NCBI RefSeq assembly: GCF_019656655.1
Contig: NZ_BPMV01000001.1
Location: 2,108,001 to 2,172,000, forward strand
Direction: 5' to 3'
DNA: 64,000 nucleotides
Origin: Tsukamurella sp. TY48
GTDB lineage: Bacteria; Actinomycetota; Actinomycetes; Mycobacteriales; Mycobacteriaceae
Shown: in pieces, positions 1-9,369 of the stretch
How the letters are laid out: each line of letters opens with the position of its first letter
Position numbering within the stretch: the stretch's first letter is position 1
The notes under the pieces: model-generated
Database searches by the model: none
Told to the model about the DNA's origin: nothing
What the model saw: only the letters and a program-made list of their open reading frames with translations
Translations under genes and position numbers: made by a program

Positions 1-906
1 GAACACGCACCGGCGGATCGGCGCGGGCTGTTCGGAGCGCTCCCGCAGGCCGGATCGGCCGCGGGAATGATCCTCGCCACCTCGATCTACACCGCGGTGC
101 ACGCCGTGCTCGGCGGTGCCGCGTTCACGGCGTGGGGGTGGCGGATCCCGTTCCTGCTCAGCGCCGTCCTCGTGATCGTCGGTCTGGTGGTGCGCCTCTC
201 GGTGCGGGACTCCGCCGAGTTCGAGGAGCTCCGGGCGAGCGGCGGCGTGCACCGCTCCCCGGTCCGCGAGGTGCTGCGCCGGCACCGGCGCACCGTCGGG
301 CTCACGGTCCTGATGCGCATCGGCCAGAACTCCGTGTACACCCTCTACACCGTCTTCATGCTCACCTACATCGTCCGTGAGGTCCGCTCGGACGGGGCGC
401 CGATCGGCCTGGTGGCCACGCTCGTGGCGTCGATCATCGGTTTGGCGGCGACGCCGCTGTGGGGCGCACTGTCCGACCGGCTCGGGCGCCGGCCCGTGTA
501 CCTGTTCGGGGCCTTGGTCACCGCCGTCTTCACCGCACCGGCCTTCGTGTTGATCGGGACGGGAAGCGCTGCGCTGATCGTGCTGGCCTTCGTGATCGGT
601 ATCAACATCGGGCACGACAGCCAGTACGGAGCGCAGGGCGCCTTCTTCGCCGAGCTCTTCCCGATCGACGTGCGGTACAGCGGTGCATCGATCGGATACG
701 CGGTGGGTGCCGTTCTGGGCGGTGGGCTCACGCCGCTCGTCGCCGCCGCGCTCCTCACCGTTGGCGGCGGAACGCCCTGGCTGGTGGCCGGGTTCGTCTC
801 CGTACTGGCGGTGCTCTCCGCCGTGGGAGTGATCCTCGCGCCGGAGACGCGGCCGGTGCGGCGCGCGGTGCCGCAGGATCACGTTGCGGCGGAGGCGATC
901 GCATGA
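1..906 (+). CDS. MFS metabolite:H+ symporter, C-terminal part (5' end outside window)
   Basis: The reading frame is open from base 1, so the first Met at 67 is internal and about 301 C-terminal residues are visible. Several hydrophobic membrane segments follow one another. The cytoplasmic loop signature ALSDRLGRRP near 466-495 is the conserved MFS loop motif, and the Arg-Arg-Gly stretch followed by a Gly/Ala-rich helix at the start is typical of the metabolite:H+ symporter (MHS) group that carries organic acids or osmolytes across the inner membrane. The stop overlaps the start of the next gene (ATGA), so the two are translationally coupled and the substrate may be what the monooxygenase degrades. 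The substrate itself cannot be read from the sequence. Confidence 0.85.
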   Translation, partial: EHAPADRRGLFGALPQAGSAAGMILATSIYTAVHAVLGGAAFTAWGWRIPFLLSAVLVIVGLVVRLSVRDSAEFEELRASGGVHRSPVREVLRRHRRTVGLTVLMRIGQNSVYTLYTVFMLTYIVREVRSDGAPIGLVATLVASIIGLAATPLWGALSDRLGRRPVYLFGALVTAVFTAPAFVLIGTGSAALIVLAFVIGINIGHDSQYGAQGAFFAELFPIDVRYSGASIGYAVGAVLGGGLTPLVAAALLTVGGGTPWLVAGFVSVLAVLSAVGVILAPETRPVRRAVPQDHVAAEAIA

Positions 907-2285
907 CCCGGACGCTGCTGCTGAGCGCCTTCGCCATGGCCTGTGTGGGTCACCAGTCCGCGGGCCTGTGGACCCGGGCGGAGGACCGGAGCACCCACTA
1001 CACCGATCTGGATCACTGGATCTCGCTCGCCCGCCTGCTCGACGAAGCGGGATTCCACGCCCTCTTCCTGGCGGACGTGCTGGGCACCTACGACGTCTAC
1101 GGCGGCAACCGCGATGAGGCGGTCCGCTCCGCGCTGCAGGTCCCGGTGAACGATCCGATCCTGGCGGTGTCCGCCATGGCCGCGGCCACGCGGAATCTCG
1201 GTTTCGGCGTGACGGTCTCGACCACCTACGAACAGCCTTACGCGCTGGCCCGGCGGATGACCACTCTCGATCACCTCACCCGCGGGCGGATCGGCTGGAA
1301 CGTGGTCACCGGGTACCTGGACTCTGCGGCGAAGAACCTGGGCTTCACCACGCAGATCCCGCACGATCAGCGCTACGACATCGCCGACGAGTACCTCGAA
1401 GTCTGCTACAAGCTGTGGGAGCATTCGTGGACCGACGACGCCGTGATCGCCGACCGCGGCACCGGCGTGTACGCCCGTCCCGACCAGGTGCGCGACATCG
1501 ACCACCGGGGAGAGTATTTCGCCGTTCCGGGCGCCTTCCTGTGCGAGCCCTCGCCGCAGCGCACCCCGGTCATCTTCCAGGCCGGGGCCTCACCGCGTGG
1601 GCGGCGGTTCGCGGGCCGGCACGCCGAGGCGGTCTTCGTGATCGGCCCGACTCCCGCCTCGGTGCGGTCCACGGTGGCGGCGGTCCGCGCGGAGGCGGAG
1701 GCAGAGGGGCGCGATCCGCGGTCCGTACGGGTGATCGCGGGGCTCACCGCCATCGTCCGCGCCACCGACGAGGAGGCGGAGTCCGCGCTCCTCGAATACC
1801 GTGAATCCGCCAGCGAATCCGGGGCGCTCGCCCTGTTCGGCGGATGGACCGGGGTGGATCTGGCGGGCCTCCCGTCCGACGCTCCGCTGGTGCACGTGAC
1901 CACCGATGCCAATCGATCCGCACTCGACGCCTTCACCCGCGACGCCGACCACGAGTGGACGGTGGGCGAGCTGGCGCGTTTCGTGAGCATCGGGGGGCGC
2001 GGACCGGTGCTGGCCGGTTCCCCGGCGACGATCGCCGATCGCCTGCAGCAGTGGCAGGACGAGGCCGACGTCGACGGCTTCAACTTCATGTACGTGACCC
2101 TGCCCGGGACCTTCGCCGATCTCGCGGAGCACCTCGTGCCGGAGCTGCGCCGCCGCGGGCTGGTCGACGGACCGGGTGCGGCACCGTCCACCCTGCGGGA
2201 GCGGCTCGGCACGTCCGACGGGCCGCGGCTGCCACCGACCCATCTCGCGCGGCGGCTCGGCATCGGCGCGCAGGCGCTGTCCTAG
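903..2285 (+). CDS. LLM-class flavin-dependent monooxygenase, NtaA/SnaA/DszA family
   Basis: The protein has 460 residues, the usual family length. It matches the class that uses FMNH2 supplied by a separate reductase (nitrilotriacetate monooxygenase A, DszA, SnaA). Characteristic pieces are an N-terminal strand with Gly-His-Gln, the helix before the LFLADV strand, VNDPILAVSAMAAAT, and GRIGWNVVTGYLDSAAKNLG. The ATG at 903 overlaps the transporter stop by four bases. No flavin reductase gene lies beside it in the window. Substrate is unknown; coupling to an MHS transporter suggests a small imported organic compound. The gene converges on the next one, with the two stop codons overlapping. Confidence 0.88.
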   Translation: MTRTLLLSAFAMACVGHQSAGLWTRAEDRSTHYTDLDHWISLARLLDEAGFHALFLADVLGTYDVYGGNRDEAVRSALQVPVNDPILAVSAMAAATRNLGFGVTVSTTYEQPYALARRMTTLDHLTRGRIGWNVVTGYLDSAAKNLGFTTQIPHDQRYDIADEYLEVCYKLWEHSWTDDAVIADRGTGVYARPDQVRDIDHRGEYFAVPGAFLCEPSPQRTPVIFQAGASPRGRRFAGRHAEAVFVIGPTPASVRSTVAAVRAEAEAEGRDPRSVRVIAGLTAIVRATDEEAESALLEYRESASESGALALFGGWTGVDLAGLPSDAPLVHVTTDANRSALDAFTRDADHEWTVGELARFVSIGGRGPVLAGSPATIADRLQQWQDEADVDGFNFMYVTLPGTFADLAEHLVPELRRRGLVDGPGAAPSTLRERLGTSDGPRLPPTHLARRLGIGAQALS

Positions 2286-3466
2286 GAGTCGAAAACCACC
2301 ACCGTCGAGGTGGCGCCGCGCAACGCGCCGACGGCCTCCGCCTCGATACTCACGGCCGCACGGTCCGCCGCGGCCAGTCGGGCGAAGGGCGTCACGGTGA
2401 GCGTGAGCCGGTCCCCGTCCTTGCGGGGCCGCCACAGCCCCACGATGCGGCCGTCGAGCAGGACGGTGCCGGGTTCGCCGACCGGTCGCCAGACCGCGCG
2501 GTGATGCTCGGGGGCGACGATCACCGAGTGATCCCGCGCCTGCGTGTACGGGTCACGCGGTGGCAGCAGTCGCACGCCCGTGGGGAGTTCGGACGCACGG
2601 AGCTCGGCGAGGTCGTCGGTGTGCACCCAGGCGCGGGCGCCGTCGGTGTCGACCCGTTCGAGCCGATCGGCGAGGGTCTCCCACCAGGGCCCCACGTCGC
2701 CGGCGCGGACACCGAGCCAGGCGGCGAAATCCGCTCGGGTGGTGGGGCCGTAGCAGCGGAGGTAGCGGCGTAGGAGTTCGGCGCGCGCGTCCTCGGGGGC
2801 GCGGGCGGGCACCGGCTCGGGCAGCCACTCGTCGGTGAGCGCGAAGGGCGCGGTGTTGCCGTCACGGGGTGCGAAACAGACCTGTCCGCGCAGGGCGAGG
2901 ATGCGGACGCAGAAGTGCACGACGGCCTCGCCGAGGGGCTGACCAGGTGCGTGCGGCCCCTCCGCCTCCCAGACGGTGCGCTGTTCCGCGCCGAGCTCGG
3001 GTGCGATCGCGCCGGCCACCTCGGCGCCGAGCTGTGCGATCGCGAGTCGCCGATCGGCGAGCACCGTGGCGGTGTGGCGCGCGGTGAGATCGACGGCCTC
3101 ATCGAGGCCGAGCCCGAGGGCATCCAGCGCGGGACCCACCCCCTGGATGAGATGCCGCGCGGCGCTCTCGGTGGGCGGCAGCACCCCGGTGGTGAAGACC
3201 GCCGCCTCGGCGGTCGGAACGAGGAACGGCGCACCGCGCATGCACCAGGTGCGCAGTAGGAGCCGCGATTCGAGCGCCTCGGCCACCGTGCCGGGGGTCA
3301 CGCCGCGCACCCGGGCGTGCAGCGCGAGGAGCGCGGAGCCGGGCGGGCTGTCCTGGACACCGCACCGTCCGGCCGCGGTCGCGAGTGCGGCCTTGTCGAG
3401 CCGTTCCGCGAGGCCGTGCGTGCGCAGGCGGAATCCGATGATCTGGTCGTTCGTGATGTTCGGCAC
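2282..3466 (-). CDS. Winged-helix DNA-binding domain protein (HTH_42 / YcaQ-like family)
   Basis: A 394-residue protein of the actinobacterial winged-helix DNA-binding domain family, which is distantly related to YcaQ/AlkZ DNA glycosylases. Visible family marks are the N-terminal FRLRTHGLAERL segment, a central YLRCYGPTTRADFAAWLG helix pair, and a C-terminal DPYTQARDHSV / AVWRPVGEPGTVLLDGRIVG block. The GTG at 3466 is chosen because it is the last start before the conserved N-terminus; the open frame runs further upstream only as a shadow of the TetR gene. The glycosylase activity of YcaQ should not be assumed, because key catalytic residues were not verified. Confidence 0.7.
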   Translation of the reverse strand: MPNITNDQIIGFRLRTHGLAERLDKAALATAAGRCGVQDSPPGSALLALHARVRGVTPGTVAEALESRLLLRTWCMRGAPFLVPTAEAAVFTTGVLPPTESAARHLIQGVGPALDALGLGLDEAVDLTARHTATVLADRRLAIAQLGAEVAGAIAPELGAEQRTVWEAEGPHAPGQPLGEAVVHFCVRILALRGQVCFAPRDGNTAPFALTDEWLPEPVPARAPEDARAELLRRYLRCYGPTTRADFAAWLGVRAGDVGPWWETLADRLERVDTDGARAWVHTDDLAELRASELPTGVRLLPPRDPYTQARDHSVIVAPEHHRAVWRPVGEPGTVLLDGRIVGLWRPRKDGDRLTLTVTPFARLAAADRAAVSIEAEAVGALRGATSTVVVFDS

Positions 3467-3477
3467 CGCTCTCCACG

Positions 3478-4101
3478 CTAGCGCGGTGCGCCCTCCACGG
3501 TGTGCAGCCCGGCGGGCAGGAAGCGGGTGAGGAGGCCGCGGGCGGCGGCGGTGTCGCCGTCCACGAGGTGGGTCATCATGGCGCCCTCGTACAGCGCGAT
3601 GGCGTACCGGGCGAGGGCCTGGGCCTCGGCCGGAGCGACGTCGAACCGGGCGATCGCGGCCGCGAGGCGGTCGCGCACGGCGCGATCGCGCGCGGTGAGC
3701 CGGGCCGCGGCCGCGGTGTCGCGGGCGGCGTAGATGGTGAACTCGGTGGACAGCAGGGACCACCGGCGTTCGTCGGGATCGTCGGACCCGGCGGCGAGTG
3801 CGGCGTTCGCGATCGCCTCGTCGAGCGTGGGCGCGGATTCGATCGCGCGGGCGATGCGTCCGATCTGGTGCTCCGCGTGCCGGTCGAAGAGGGCGAGGAA
3901 CAGCGCCTCCTTGCCGGCGAAATTCGAGTAGAAGGCGCCGCGGGAGAGTTCCGCGCGGGCGCAGATCTCGTCCATCGAGGCGGCGTGGAAGCCGCGCTCG
4001 GCGAAGACGGCGAGTCCCGCGTCGAGGAAGCGTTCGACGCTGCGTGCGCGCGTGCGGTCGCCTTTCGCCACCAGTACCTCGCATTCCGTTGACCCGGGCA
4101 T
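3478..4101 (-). CDS. TetR-family transcriptional regulator
   Basis: A 207-residue one-domain regulator. The N-terminal HTH is clear at about residues 15-60, with the family pattern [30 protein letters not shown] and a C-terminal ligand-binding helical bundle. It is divergent from the FAD dehydrogenase/SDR operon with about 63 bp between start codons, and a small inverted repeat lies in that gap. It therefore probably represses the dehydrogenase operon and itself. The ligand is unknown, although the KstD-like target suggests a steroid or other hydrophobic ring compound. Confidence 0.88.
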   Translation of the reverse strand: MPGSTECEVLVAKGDRTRARSVERFLDAGLAVFAERGFHAASMDEICARAELSRGAFYSNFAGKEALFLALFDRHAEHQIGRIARAIESAPTLDEAIANAALAAGSDDPDERRWSLLSTEFTIYAARDTAAAARLTARDRAVRDRLAAAIARFDVAPAEAQALARYAIALYEGAMMTHLVDGDTAAARGLLTRFLPAGLHTVEGAPR

Positions 4102-4126
4102 CGGTGCGTGCCATGATACCGATAAC

Positions 4127-4142
4127 TAGACCACCCAGTCTA
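4127..4142. promoter_or_regulatory. Candidate TetR operator
   Basis: A perfect inverted repeat with arms TAGAC and GTCTA and a 6-bp spacer sits between the divergent TetR and FAD-dehydrogenase genes, 23 bp before the dehydrogenase start. Size and place fit a TetR-dimer operator. The assignment rests on position and symmetry only. Confidence 0.5.
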
Positions 4143-4164
4143 TTTATCGATCGAGAGGCGATCC

Positions 4165-5883
4165 ATGGCGGAGGCGCAGCACACCGGACCCGACGGATTC
4201 CGTCCCGATGCGATCGTGGTGGGTGCGGGCCTCGCCGGTCTCGTCGCCGCGTACGAGCTGTCCCGCGCGGGTCGCCGGGTGCTGATCCTGGACCAGGAGA
4301 ATCGCAACAATCTGGGCGGCCAGGCTTTCTGGAGCCTGGGCGGCCTGTTCCTCGTGGATTCGCCCGAGCAGCGTCGCCTGGGCATCAAGGATTCGAAGGA
4401 ACTCGCGCTACAGGACTGGTTCGGTTCCGCCGGGTTCGACCGTGACGACGAGGATCACTGGCCTCGGCAGTGGGCCCGTGCGTACGTCGATTTCGCCACC
4501 GATCGTAAGCGGGATTACCTGCGCCGCCTGGGTCTCGGCTTCACCCCCGTGGTCGGGTGGGCCGAGCGCGGCGGCGGCGCGGCCGACGGTCACGGCAACT
4601 CGGTGCCGCGTTTCCATCTCACCTGGGGCACCGGCCCCGAGGTGGTGCGCGTCTTCCGCGAGCCGGTCGAGCGGGCCGAGCAGGCCGGCCTGGTCCGGTT
4701 CGCGTTCCGGCACCGGGTCGACGAACTGCTGCGCGGCGACGACGGTGCCGTGACCGGCGTGCGCGGCGCGCTCCTGGCGGAGAGCGATACCGAGCGCGGC
4801 GTGGCGTCGAACCGGGAGACGGTGGGCGATTTCGAGTTCCGGGCCCCGGCGGTCCTCGTCACCTCGGGCGGCATCGGCCACAACTTCGAGCTGATGGAGA
4901 AGTACTGGCCCACCGACAGGCTGGGGCCCTTTCCGCAGCACATGATCGCCGGTGTGCCCGCACACGTCGACGGGCGCATGCTCGCGATCTCCGAGGAGGC
5001 GGGCGCGAACATCGTCAATCGGGACCGGGTGTGGGCCTACACGGAGGGCATCCACAACTGGGATCCGATCTGGCCGAAGCACGCCATCCGGATCATCCCG
5101 GGACCGTCGTCGCTCTGGTTCGACGCGAACGGCAATCGCTTCGCCGCCCCCAATTTCCCCGGTTTCGACACCAATTCGACGATGAAGGCGATTCTCGAGA
5201 CCGGCTACGATTACTCGTGGTTCGTGCTCACCGAGACGATCATCGAGAAGGAGTTCGCACTGTCCGGGTCCGAACAGAACCCCGACATCACGGAGAAGGA
5301 CCTCAAACTGGCCCTCGGTCGGATCAAGTCCAAGGGCGCGCCCGGCCCCGTCGAGGCCTTCAAGCAACACGGCGAGGACTTCATCGTGGCCGATACCCTC
5401 GAGGAACTCGTCGAGGGCATGAACCGGATCGGCCGCGGCGGTCACGTGGACATCGAGCACCTGCGTGGGCAGATCGTGGCCCGCGATCGGGAAGTGACGA
5501 ACGCCTTCAGCAAGGACGCGCAGCTCCAGGCCGTCCACAACGCCCGGAACTACCTGGGCGACAAGGTGGTACGGGTGACCAAACCGCACCGCATCCTCGA
5601 CCCGGAGCACGGGCCGCTCATCGCAGTGCGCCTGAACATCCTCTCCCGCAAGACGCTCGGCGGGCTCGAGACCGATCTCTCGGCGCGGGTCCTCGGGTCC
5701 GACGGTGCGCCCGTCCCCGGCCTGTACGCCGCGGGCGAGGTGGCCGGTTTCGGCGGTGGCGGCGTGCACGGCTACAACGCCCTAGAGGGCACCTTCCTCG
5801 GCGGGTGCATATTCTCGGGGATGACAGCCGGACGGGCCGCGGCCGCAGCGACCGGCAATCCGACTGGAGGGAAGACGGCATGA
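4165..5883 (+). CDS. FAD-binding dehydrogenase (3-ketosteroid dehydrogenase-like)
   Basis: A 572-residue flavoprotein. The N-terminal Rossmann fingerprint (VVGAGLAGLVAAYELSRAG, about residues 16-34) binds the ADP part of FAD, and a C-terminal FAD segment (GLYAAGEVAGFGGGGVHGYN) completes the site. The layout matches the FAD_binding_2 group that contains fumarate reductase and KstD; M. tuberculosis Rv0785 is a likely homologue by description. The next gene, a short-chain dehydrogenase, overlaps by four bases. The two may act in sequence on one hydrophobic substrate. Physiological substrate unknown. Confidence 0.82.
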   Translation: MAEAQHTGPDGFRPDAIVVGAGLAGLVAAYELSRAGRRVLILDQENRNNLGGQAFWSLGGLFLVDSPEQRRLGIKDSKELALQDWFGSAGFDRDDEDHWPRQWARAYVDFATDRKRDYLRRLGLGFTPVVGWAERGGGAADGHGNSVPRFHLTWGTGPEVVRVFREPVERAEQAGLVRFAFRHRVDELLRGDDGAVTGVRGALLAESDTERGVASNRETVGDFEFRAPAVLVTSGGIGHNFELMEKYWPTDRLGPFPQHMIAGVPAHVDGRMLAISEEAGANIVNRDRVWAYTEGIHNWDPIWPKHAIRIIPGPSSLWFDANGNRFAAPNFPGFDTNSTMKAILETGYDYSWFVLTETIIEKEFALSGSEQNPDITEKDLKLALGRIKSKGAPGPVEAFKQHGEDFIVADTLEELVEGMNRIGRGGHVDIEHLRGQIVARDREVTNAFSKDAQLQAVHNARNYLGDKVVRVTKPHRILDPEHGPLIAVRLNILSRKTLGGLETDLSARVLGSDGAPVPGLYAAGEVAGFGGGGVHGYNALEGTFLGGCIFSGMTAGRAAAAATGNPTGGKTA

Positions 5884-6686
5884 GCGCACGCACCGCCCTG
5901 GTGACAGGGGCATCGTCGGGAATCGGACTGGAGGTGGCGCGCCTGCTGGCGCAGAAGGGCTACCGCGTGCTGGGCACCAGCCGCAACCCCGACACCGTGC
6001 CCGCCGATAAGCGCATCCCCGGCGTCGAGTACCTCGCGCTCGATCTCGCCGATCGCGCGTCGGTGGCCGCGTGTGCGAAGGCGGCCGGCGATGTGGACAT
6101 CGTGGTGAACAACGCCGGCGAGAGTCAGTCCGGACCACTGGAGGAACTGCCCGCCGATGCGGTGGACCGGTTGTTCCAGACGAACGTCTTCGGCGCCGTC
6201 CAGCTGACGCAGCCGCTCCTCCCGGGCATGCGGGATCGCGGTTACGGCCGCGTTATCATGGTGGGATCCATGCTCGCCAGCTTTCCGCTCGCCTACCGCG
6301 GCTCCTACGTGGCCGCCAAGGCGGCGCTCAAGGGCTTCGCCGCGGCTGCGCGCCAGGAGCTCTCGCCCTTCGGGGTGTGGGTGAGCACGGTGGAACCCGG
6401 TTCGATCGCCACCGGCATCGGCGAGCGCCGTACCAAGTACGTGGCCGATGATTCGGTGTACCGCACCGACTTCGACACCATGATCGACAATCTCGACAAG
6501 AACGAACGCGCGGGGATCACGCCGAAGCAGGTGGCCGAGGTGATCGTGAAGGCGATCGAGGCCGATCCGCCCCGCGAGTTCTACGCGGTGGGCAGCAATG
6601 CGCCGTTCGTCTTCCTGCTCAAGCGACTCGTGCCCATCGAGGTGGTCTCGAAGATCGTGGCCAAGCGGCACGGGCTCAAGCGATAG
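5880..6686 (+). CDS. Short-chain dehydrogenase/reductase (SDR)
   Basis: A 268-residue classical SDR. The nucleotide-binding motif TGASSGIG lies at about residues 8-15, NNAG at about 80, and the catalytic Ser-Tyr-Lys set is seen as VGSMLAS, then YVAAK. The start at 5880 overlaps the stop of the FAD dehydrogenase (ATGA), giving a two-gene operon controlled from the divergent TetR promoter region. The C-terminal part is extended (VFLLKRLVPIEVVSKIVAKRHGLKR) and basic, as in SDRs acting on lipophilic substrates. The exact substrate is not evident. Confidence 0.88.
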   Translation: MSARTALVTGASSGIGLEVARLLAQKGYRVLGTSRNPDTVPADKRIPGVEYLALDLADRASVAACAKAAGDVDIVVNNAGESQSGPLEELPADAVDRLFQTNVFGAVQLTQPLLPGMRDRGYGRVIMVGSMLASFPLAYRGSYVAAKAALKGFAAAARQELSPFGVWVSTVEPGSIATGIGERRTKYVADDSVYRTDFDTMIDNLDKNERAGITPKQVAEVIVKAIEADPPREFYAVGSNAPFVFLLKRLVPIEVVSKIVAKRHGLKR

Positions 6687-6743
6687 AGGTCCTGTAGGCG
6701 AGTCCCGGGGACGCGGGACAGGTGTCCCTGGTGCGGTCGGTAT

Positions 6744-6762
6744 CTACTACGTAGCGTCGTAG
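6744..6762. promoter_or_regulatory. Partly palindromic site upstream of flavohemoglobin
   Basis: The stretch CTACTACGTAGCGTCGTAG lies 34 bp before the flavohemoglobin start and contains the 8-bp palindrome CTACGTAG and repeated CGTAG units. It is a candidate regulator or promoter site. No known NO-sensor box could be recognised. Confidence 0.25.
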
Positions 6763-6795
6763 GAAATTCGTCCATCGGCCAGAAGGACCACCGCT

Positions 6796-7962
6796 ATGCT
6801 CTCCGCCGCGCACCGCACCGTCATTCGCGACACCCTGCCCGTCGTCGGTGGTGCGATCGACACGATCACGCCGAACTTCTACCGCCGCCTGTTCACCGCC
6901 CATCCCGAACTGGAGCGCGATCTGTTCAATCGCGGCAATCAGGCCGTGGGTGCGCAGCAACGGTCACTGGCGGCGTCGATCGCGATGTACGCCACCGCCG
7001 TTGTCGACGATGCTGTCGATGCATCGTCGATGCTGGAGCGGGTAGCGAACAAACATGCTTCGCTCGGCGTGGCACCCGAGCAGTACCCGGTGGTGTACGA
7101 CCACTTGTTCGCGGCCATCGCCGAGGTGCTCGGCGAGGCGGTGACCCCGGAGGTCACGCAGGCGTGGACCGCCTTGTACTGGCAGTTGGCCGAGGAACTC
7201 ATCGCCATCGAGGCCGAGCTGTACCGCCGCGCCGAGGTCTCTCCGGACACGGTGTGGCGCGCGGTCGTGGTGGCAGAGCGCCGACAGGAATCGCCGCACA
7301 CCGTGGCCTTCGTCATGGCCGATCCCGACGGTGCGCCGCTCCCCGCATTCCAACCTGGGCAGTACATCTCGGTCGCGGTGACGCTTCCCGACGGAGCCCA
7401 CCAGATCCGTCAGTACAGCCTCTCCGGCGCGGGAGTCGGACGCTGGCGGATCGGTGTACGACGGGACGGCGAGGTCTCGACGCACCTGCACGAGTACGCC
7501 TTCGAGGGAACCCGGCTGTCGGTATCGCCGCCCTTCGGTGACATCGTGCTCGACAGTGATCCCTCGGTGCCGCTGCTGCTCGCCTCCGCAGGGATCGGCA
7601 TCACGCCGGTCCTCGGCATGCTGTACCACCTCGCCGAGGAGGGCGGGGACCGGAGCGTCAGGGTCGCTCACGCCGACCGGTCCCGCGCGACACACGCGCA
7701 TCGCGCCGAACTATCCGAGTTGGTGCAACGCATTCCCGGTGCCACGCTGCATGTCTGGTACGACGATCTCCCGGACCCGTACCCGCTCATCGACGGTGAA
7801 CGTCGCGGGCGCATCGACGTCTCGACACTGCCCATGCGGCCCGATACGCATGCCTACCTGTGCGGTCCGATGCCGTTCATGACGGGGCTCGCGGACCAGT
7901 TGCGGCGGTGCGGGCTCCCTCGCGAGCAGGTGTGGTTCGAGGCGTTCACCCCCACGGTCTGA
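6796..7962 (+). CDS. hmp: Flavohemoglobin, nitric oxide dioxygenase
   Basis: A 388-residue two-part protein that converts NO and O2 to nitrate with NAD(P)H. Residues 1-140 form a globin with proximal His87 in NKHASLGV. Residues 150-250 form the FAD domain with RQYSLSG. The NAD domain has SAGIGITPVLGM and YLCGPMPFM, and the protein ends in the usual WFEAFTP. All parts match Hmp in order and length, so a full reductase is present rather than a single-domain globin. It stands alone in transcription. The neighbouring MocR gene converges on it with no spacer. Confidence 0.92.
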   Translation: MLSAAHRTVIRDTLPVVGGAIDTITPNFYRRLFTAHPELERDLFNRGNQAVGAQQRSLAASIAMYATAVVDDAVDASSMLERVANKHASLGVAPEQYPVVYDHLFAAIAEVLGEAVTPEVTQAWTALYWQLAEELIAIEAELYRRAEVSPDTVWRAVVVAERRQESPHTVAFVMADPDGAPLPAFQPGQYISVAVTLPDGAHQIRQYSLSGAGVGRWRIGVRRDGEVSTHLHEYAFEGTRLSVSPPFGDIVLDSDPSVPLLLASAGIGITPVLGMLYHLAEEGGDRSVRVAHADRSRATHAHRAELSELVQRIPGATLHVWYDDLPDPYPLIDGERRGRIDVSTLPMRPDTHAYLCGPMPFMTGLADQLRRCGLPREQVWFEAFTPTV

Positions 7963-9369
7963 TCACCAGGCGAGCGCGGAACCCAGGATCTTCGCGGCCT
8001 CCTCGAATCGCGAGGGCTCAGGTCCGGCGTAGGCCAGCCGCAGGTAGTTCCCGGTGGGTTCGGCCGGGAACCACTCGTCGCCGACACCCACGATGAGCCC
8101 GTTCCGTCGACACCGGTCGACCACCGCGGCCAGCTCCACATCGTGGGGCAGCCGTGCCCACAGGGCGAGTCCGCCGCGCGGCACCCTGTCCACGGAGACC
8201 GACGGTGCGTGCTCGTGCAGTGACCGCAGCAACAGATCGCGGCGCTCGCTGAGCTGACGCCCCAATCGCCGCACGTGAGTTCGCCACGCCGGCTGTGTGA
8301 TCACGTCGAGCGCCACGGTCTGCAGCACCCCGCTCGTGTACATGGCATCGGCCTGGATATCGGCCACGATCCGGTCGCGGGCGGGACCGCGCGCCACGAT
8401 CGCCGCCACGCGGACCGCCGGCGCCACGGATTTGCTCAGCGACCGGATGTACACCACGTGGCCGGATTCGTCGCGGGTGGCCAGTGGTACCGGCTCCGCG
8501 TCGATGCTGAAGTCCCGGGCGTAGTCGTCCTCGATGAGGAATGCCCCGGCGGTGCGCACCGCGTCGAGGATGCGTTCGGCGCGTTCGGAACTCCACACCG
8601 CTCCCGTCGGGCTCGCGAAGGCGGGCTGCGCGTAGAAGGCGCGGGCACCGGTCTCGGCGAGGATGCGCTCGACCACCTCGGGATCCGGGCCGTCCGGTCC
8701 GCTGGGAACCGGGATCACGTCGACCCCGGCGCTCTCCGCGGCCAGGATGGCGCCCCAGTAGGTGGGCGACTCCATCAGCAGCGGCCGCCCGGCGCCGACG
8801 AGCGCGCGGAAGGTCGTGAGGAGTCCGCCCTGGCTGCCGGGGGTGACCACTACATCGCGGGCCGAGGCCGGGGCCACCCGGGCGGGCGTGAGCGATTGCA
8901 GTTCCGTGGCGAACCAGGAGCGCAATTCGGGGATTCCCGCGCTGGGTGTGCGATCGAGCAGTGACTCGTTCCGCGCGGCACGGGCGAAGGCCGCGCGCAC
9001 GAGCCTTTCGGGTAGCAGCTCCCGAGCGGGGTAGCCCGATTGCAGGGCGATGGCGTCACCGTCGTTCGGCCGGAGCGCGGTGGGCGTACCGGGCGTGCGC
9101 CGCCCCTGCACGCCGAGTGCCGCGGTCTGCCAGCCGAAGTCGACGGGGCGTGCCGGGCGCTCTCCGCGGACGAAGGTGCCCACACCGGGGCGGGATTCGA
9201 CGAGCCCCTGCGCCGCGAGGGAACGCAGCGCCCGCTGCACCGTGACGGGGCTGACCTGGTGCTCCGCCACGAGGGTTCGGGTGGACGGCAACTGCGCGCC
9301 GGAGGGCGCCGAGGCGATCCAGGTGCGCAGCGCTGTCGCGAGCCGATCTCCACTGCTATCGTTGAACAT
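7963..9369 (-). CDS. MocR-type regulator (GntR HTH fused to aminotransferase fold)
   Basis: A 468-residue fusion. Residues 5-70 are a GntR winged helix (LPSTRTLVAEHQVSPVTVQRALRSLAAQGLVESRPGVGTFVRG). The rest is a fold-type I PLP-dependent aminotransferase with the PLP lysine in YIRSLSKSVAP and the substrate Arg in the C-terminal part. MocR proteins sense PLP or an amino-acid derivative and often activate a divergent gene. Here the divergent gene is an EamA exporter whose ATG overlaps this gene's ATG. An inverted repeat covers both start codons, suggesting tight co-regulation and perhaps leaderless mRNAs. Confidence 0.9.
   Translation of the reverse strand: MFNDSSGDRLATALRTWIASAPSGAQLPSTRTLVAEHQVSPVTVQRALRSLAAQGLVESRPGVGTFVRGERPARPVDFGWQTAALGVQGRRTPGTPTALRPNDGDAIALQSGYPARELLPERLVRAAFARAARNESLLDRTPSAGIPELRSWFATELQSLTPARVAPASARDVVVTPGSQGGLLTTFRALVGAGRPLLMESPTYWGAILAAESAGVDVIPVPSGPDGPDPEVVERILAETGARAFYAQPAFASPTGAVWSSERAERILDAVRTAGAFLIEDDYARDFSIDAEPVPLATRDESGHVVYIRSLSKSVAPAVRVAAIVARGPARDRIVADIQADAMYTSGVLQTVALDVITQPAWRTHVRRLGRQLSERRDLLLRSLHEHAPSVSVDRVPRGGLALWARLPHDVELAAVVDRCRRNGLIVGVGDEWFPAEPTGNYLRLAYAGPEPSRFEEAAKILGSALAW

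Noticed and set aside
4557-5879. Long frame upstream of the SDR start
   Set aside because: It is the +2 frame of the FAD dehydrogenase, Arg-rich and without a domain; the SDR begins at ATG 5880.
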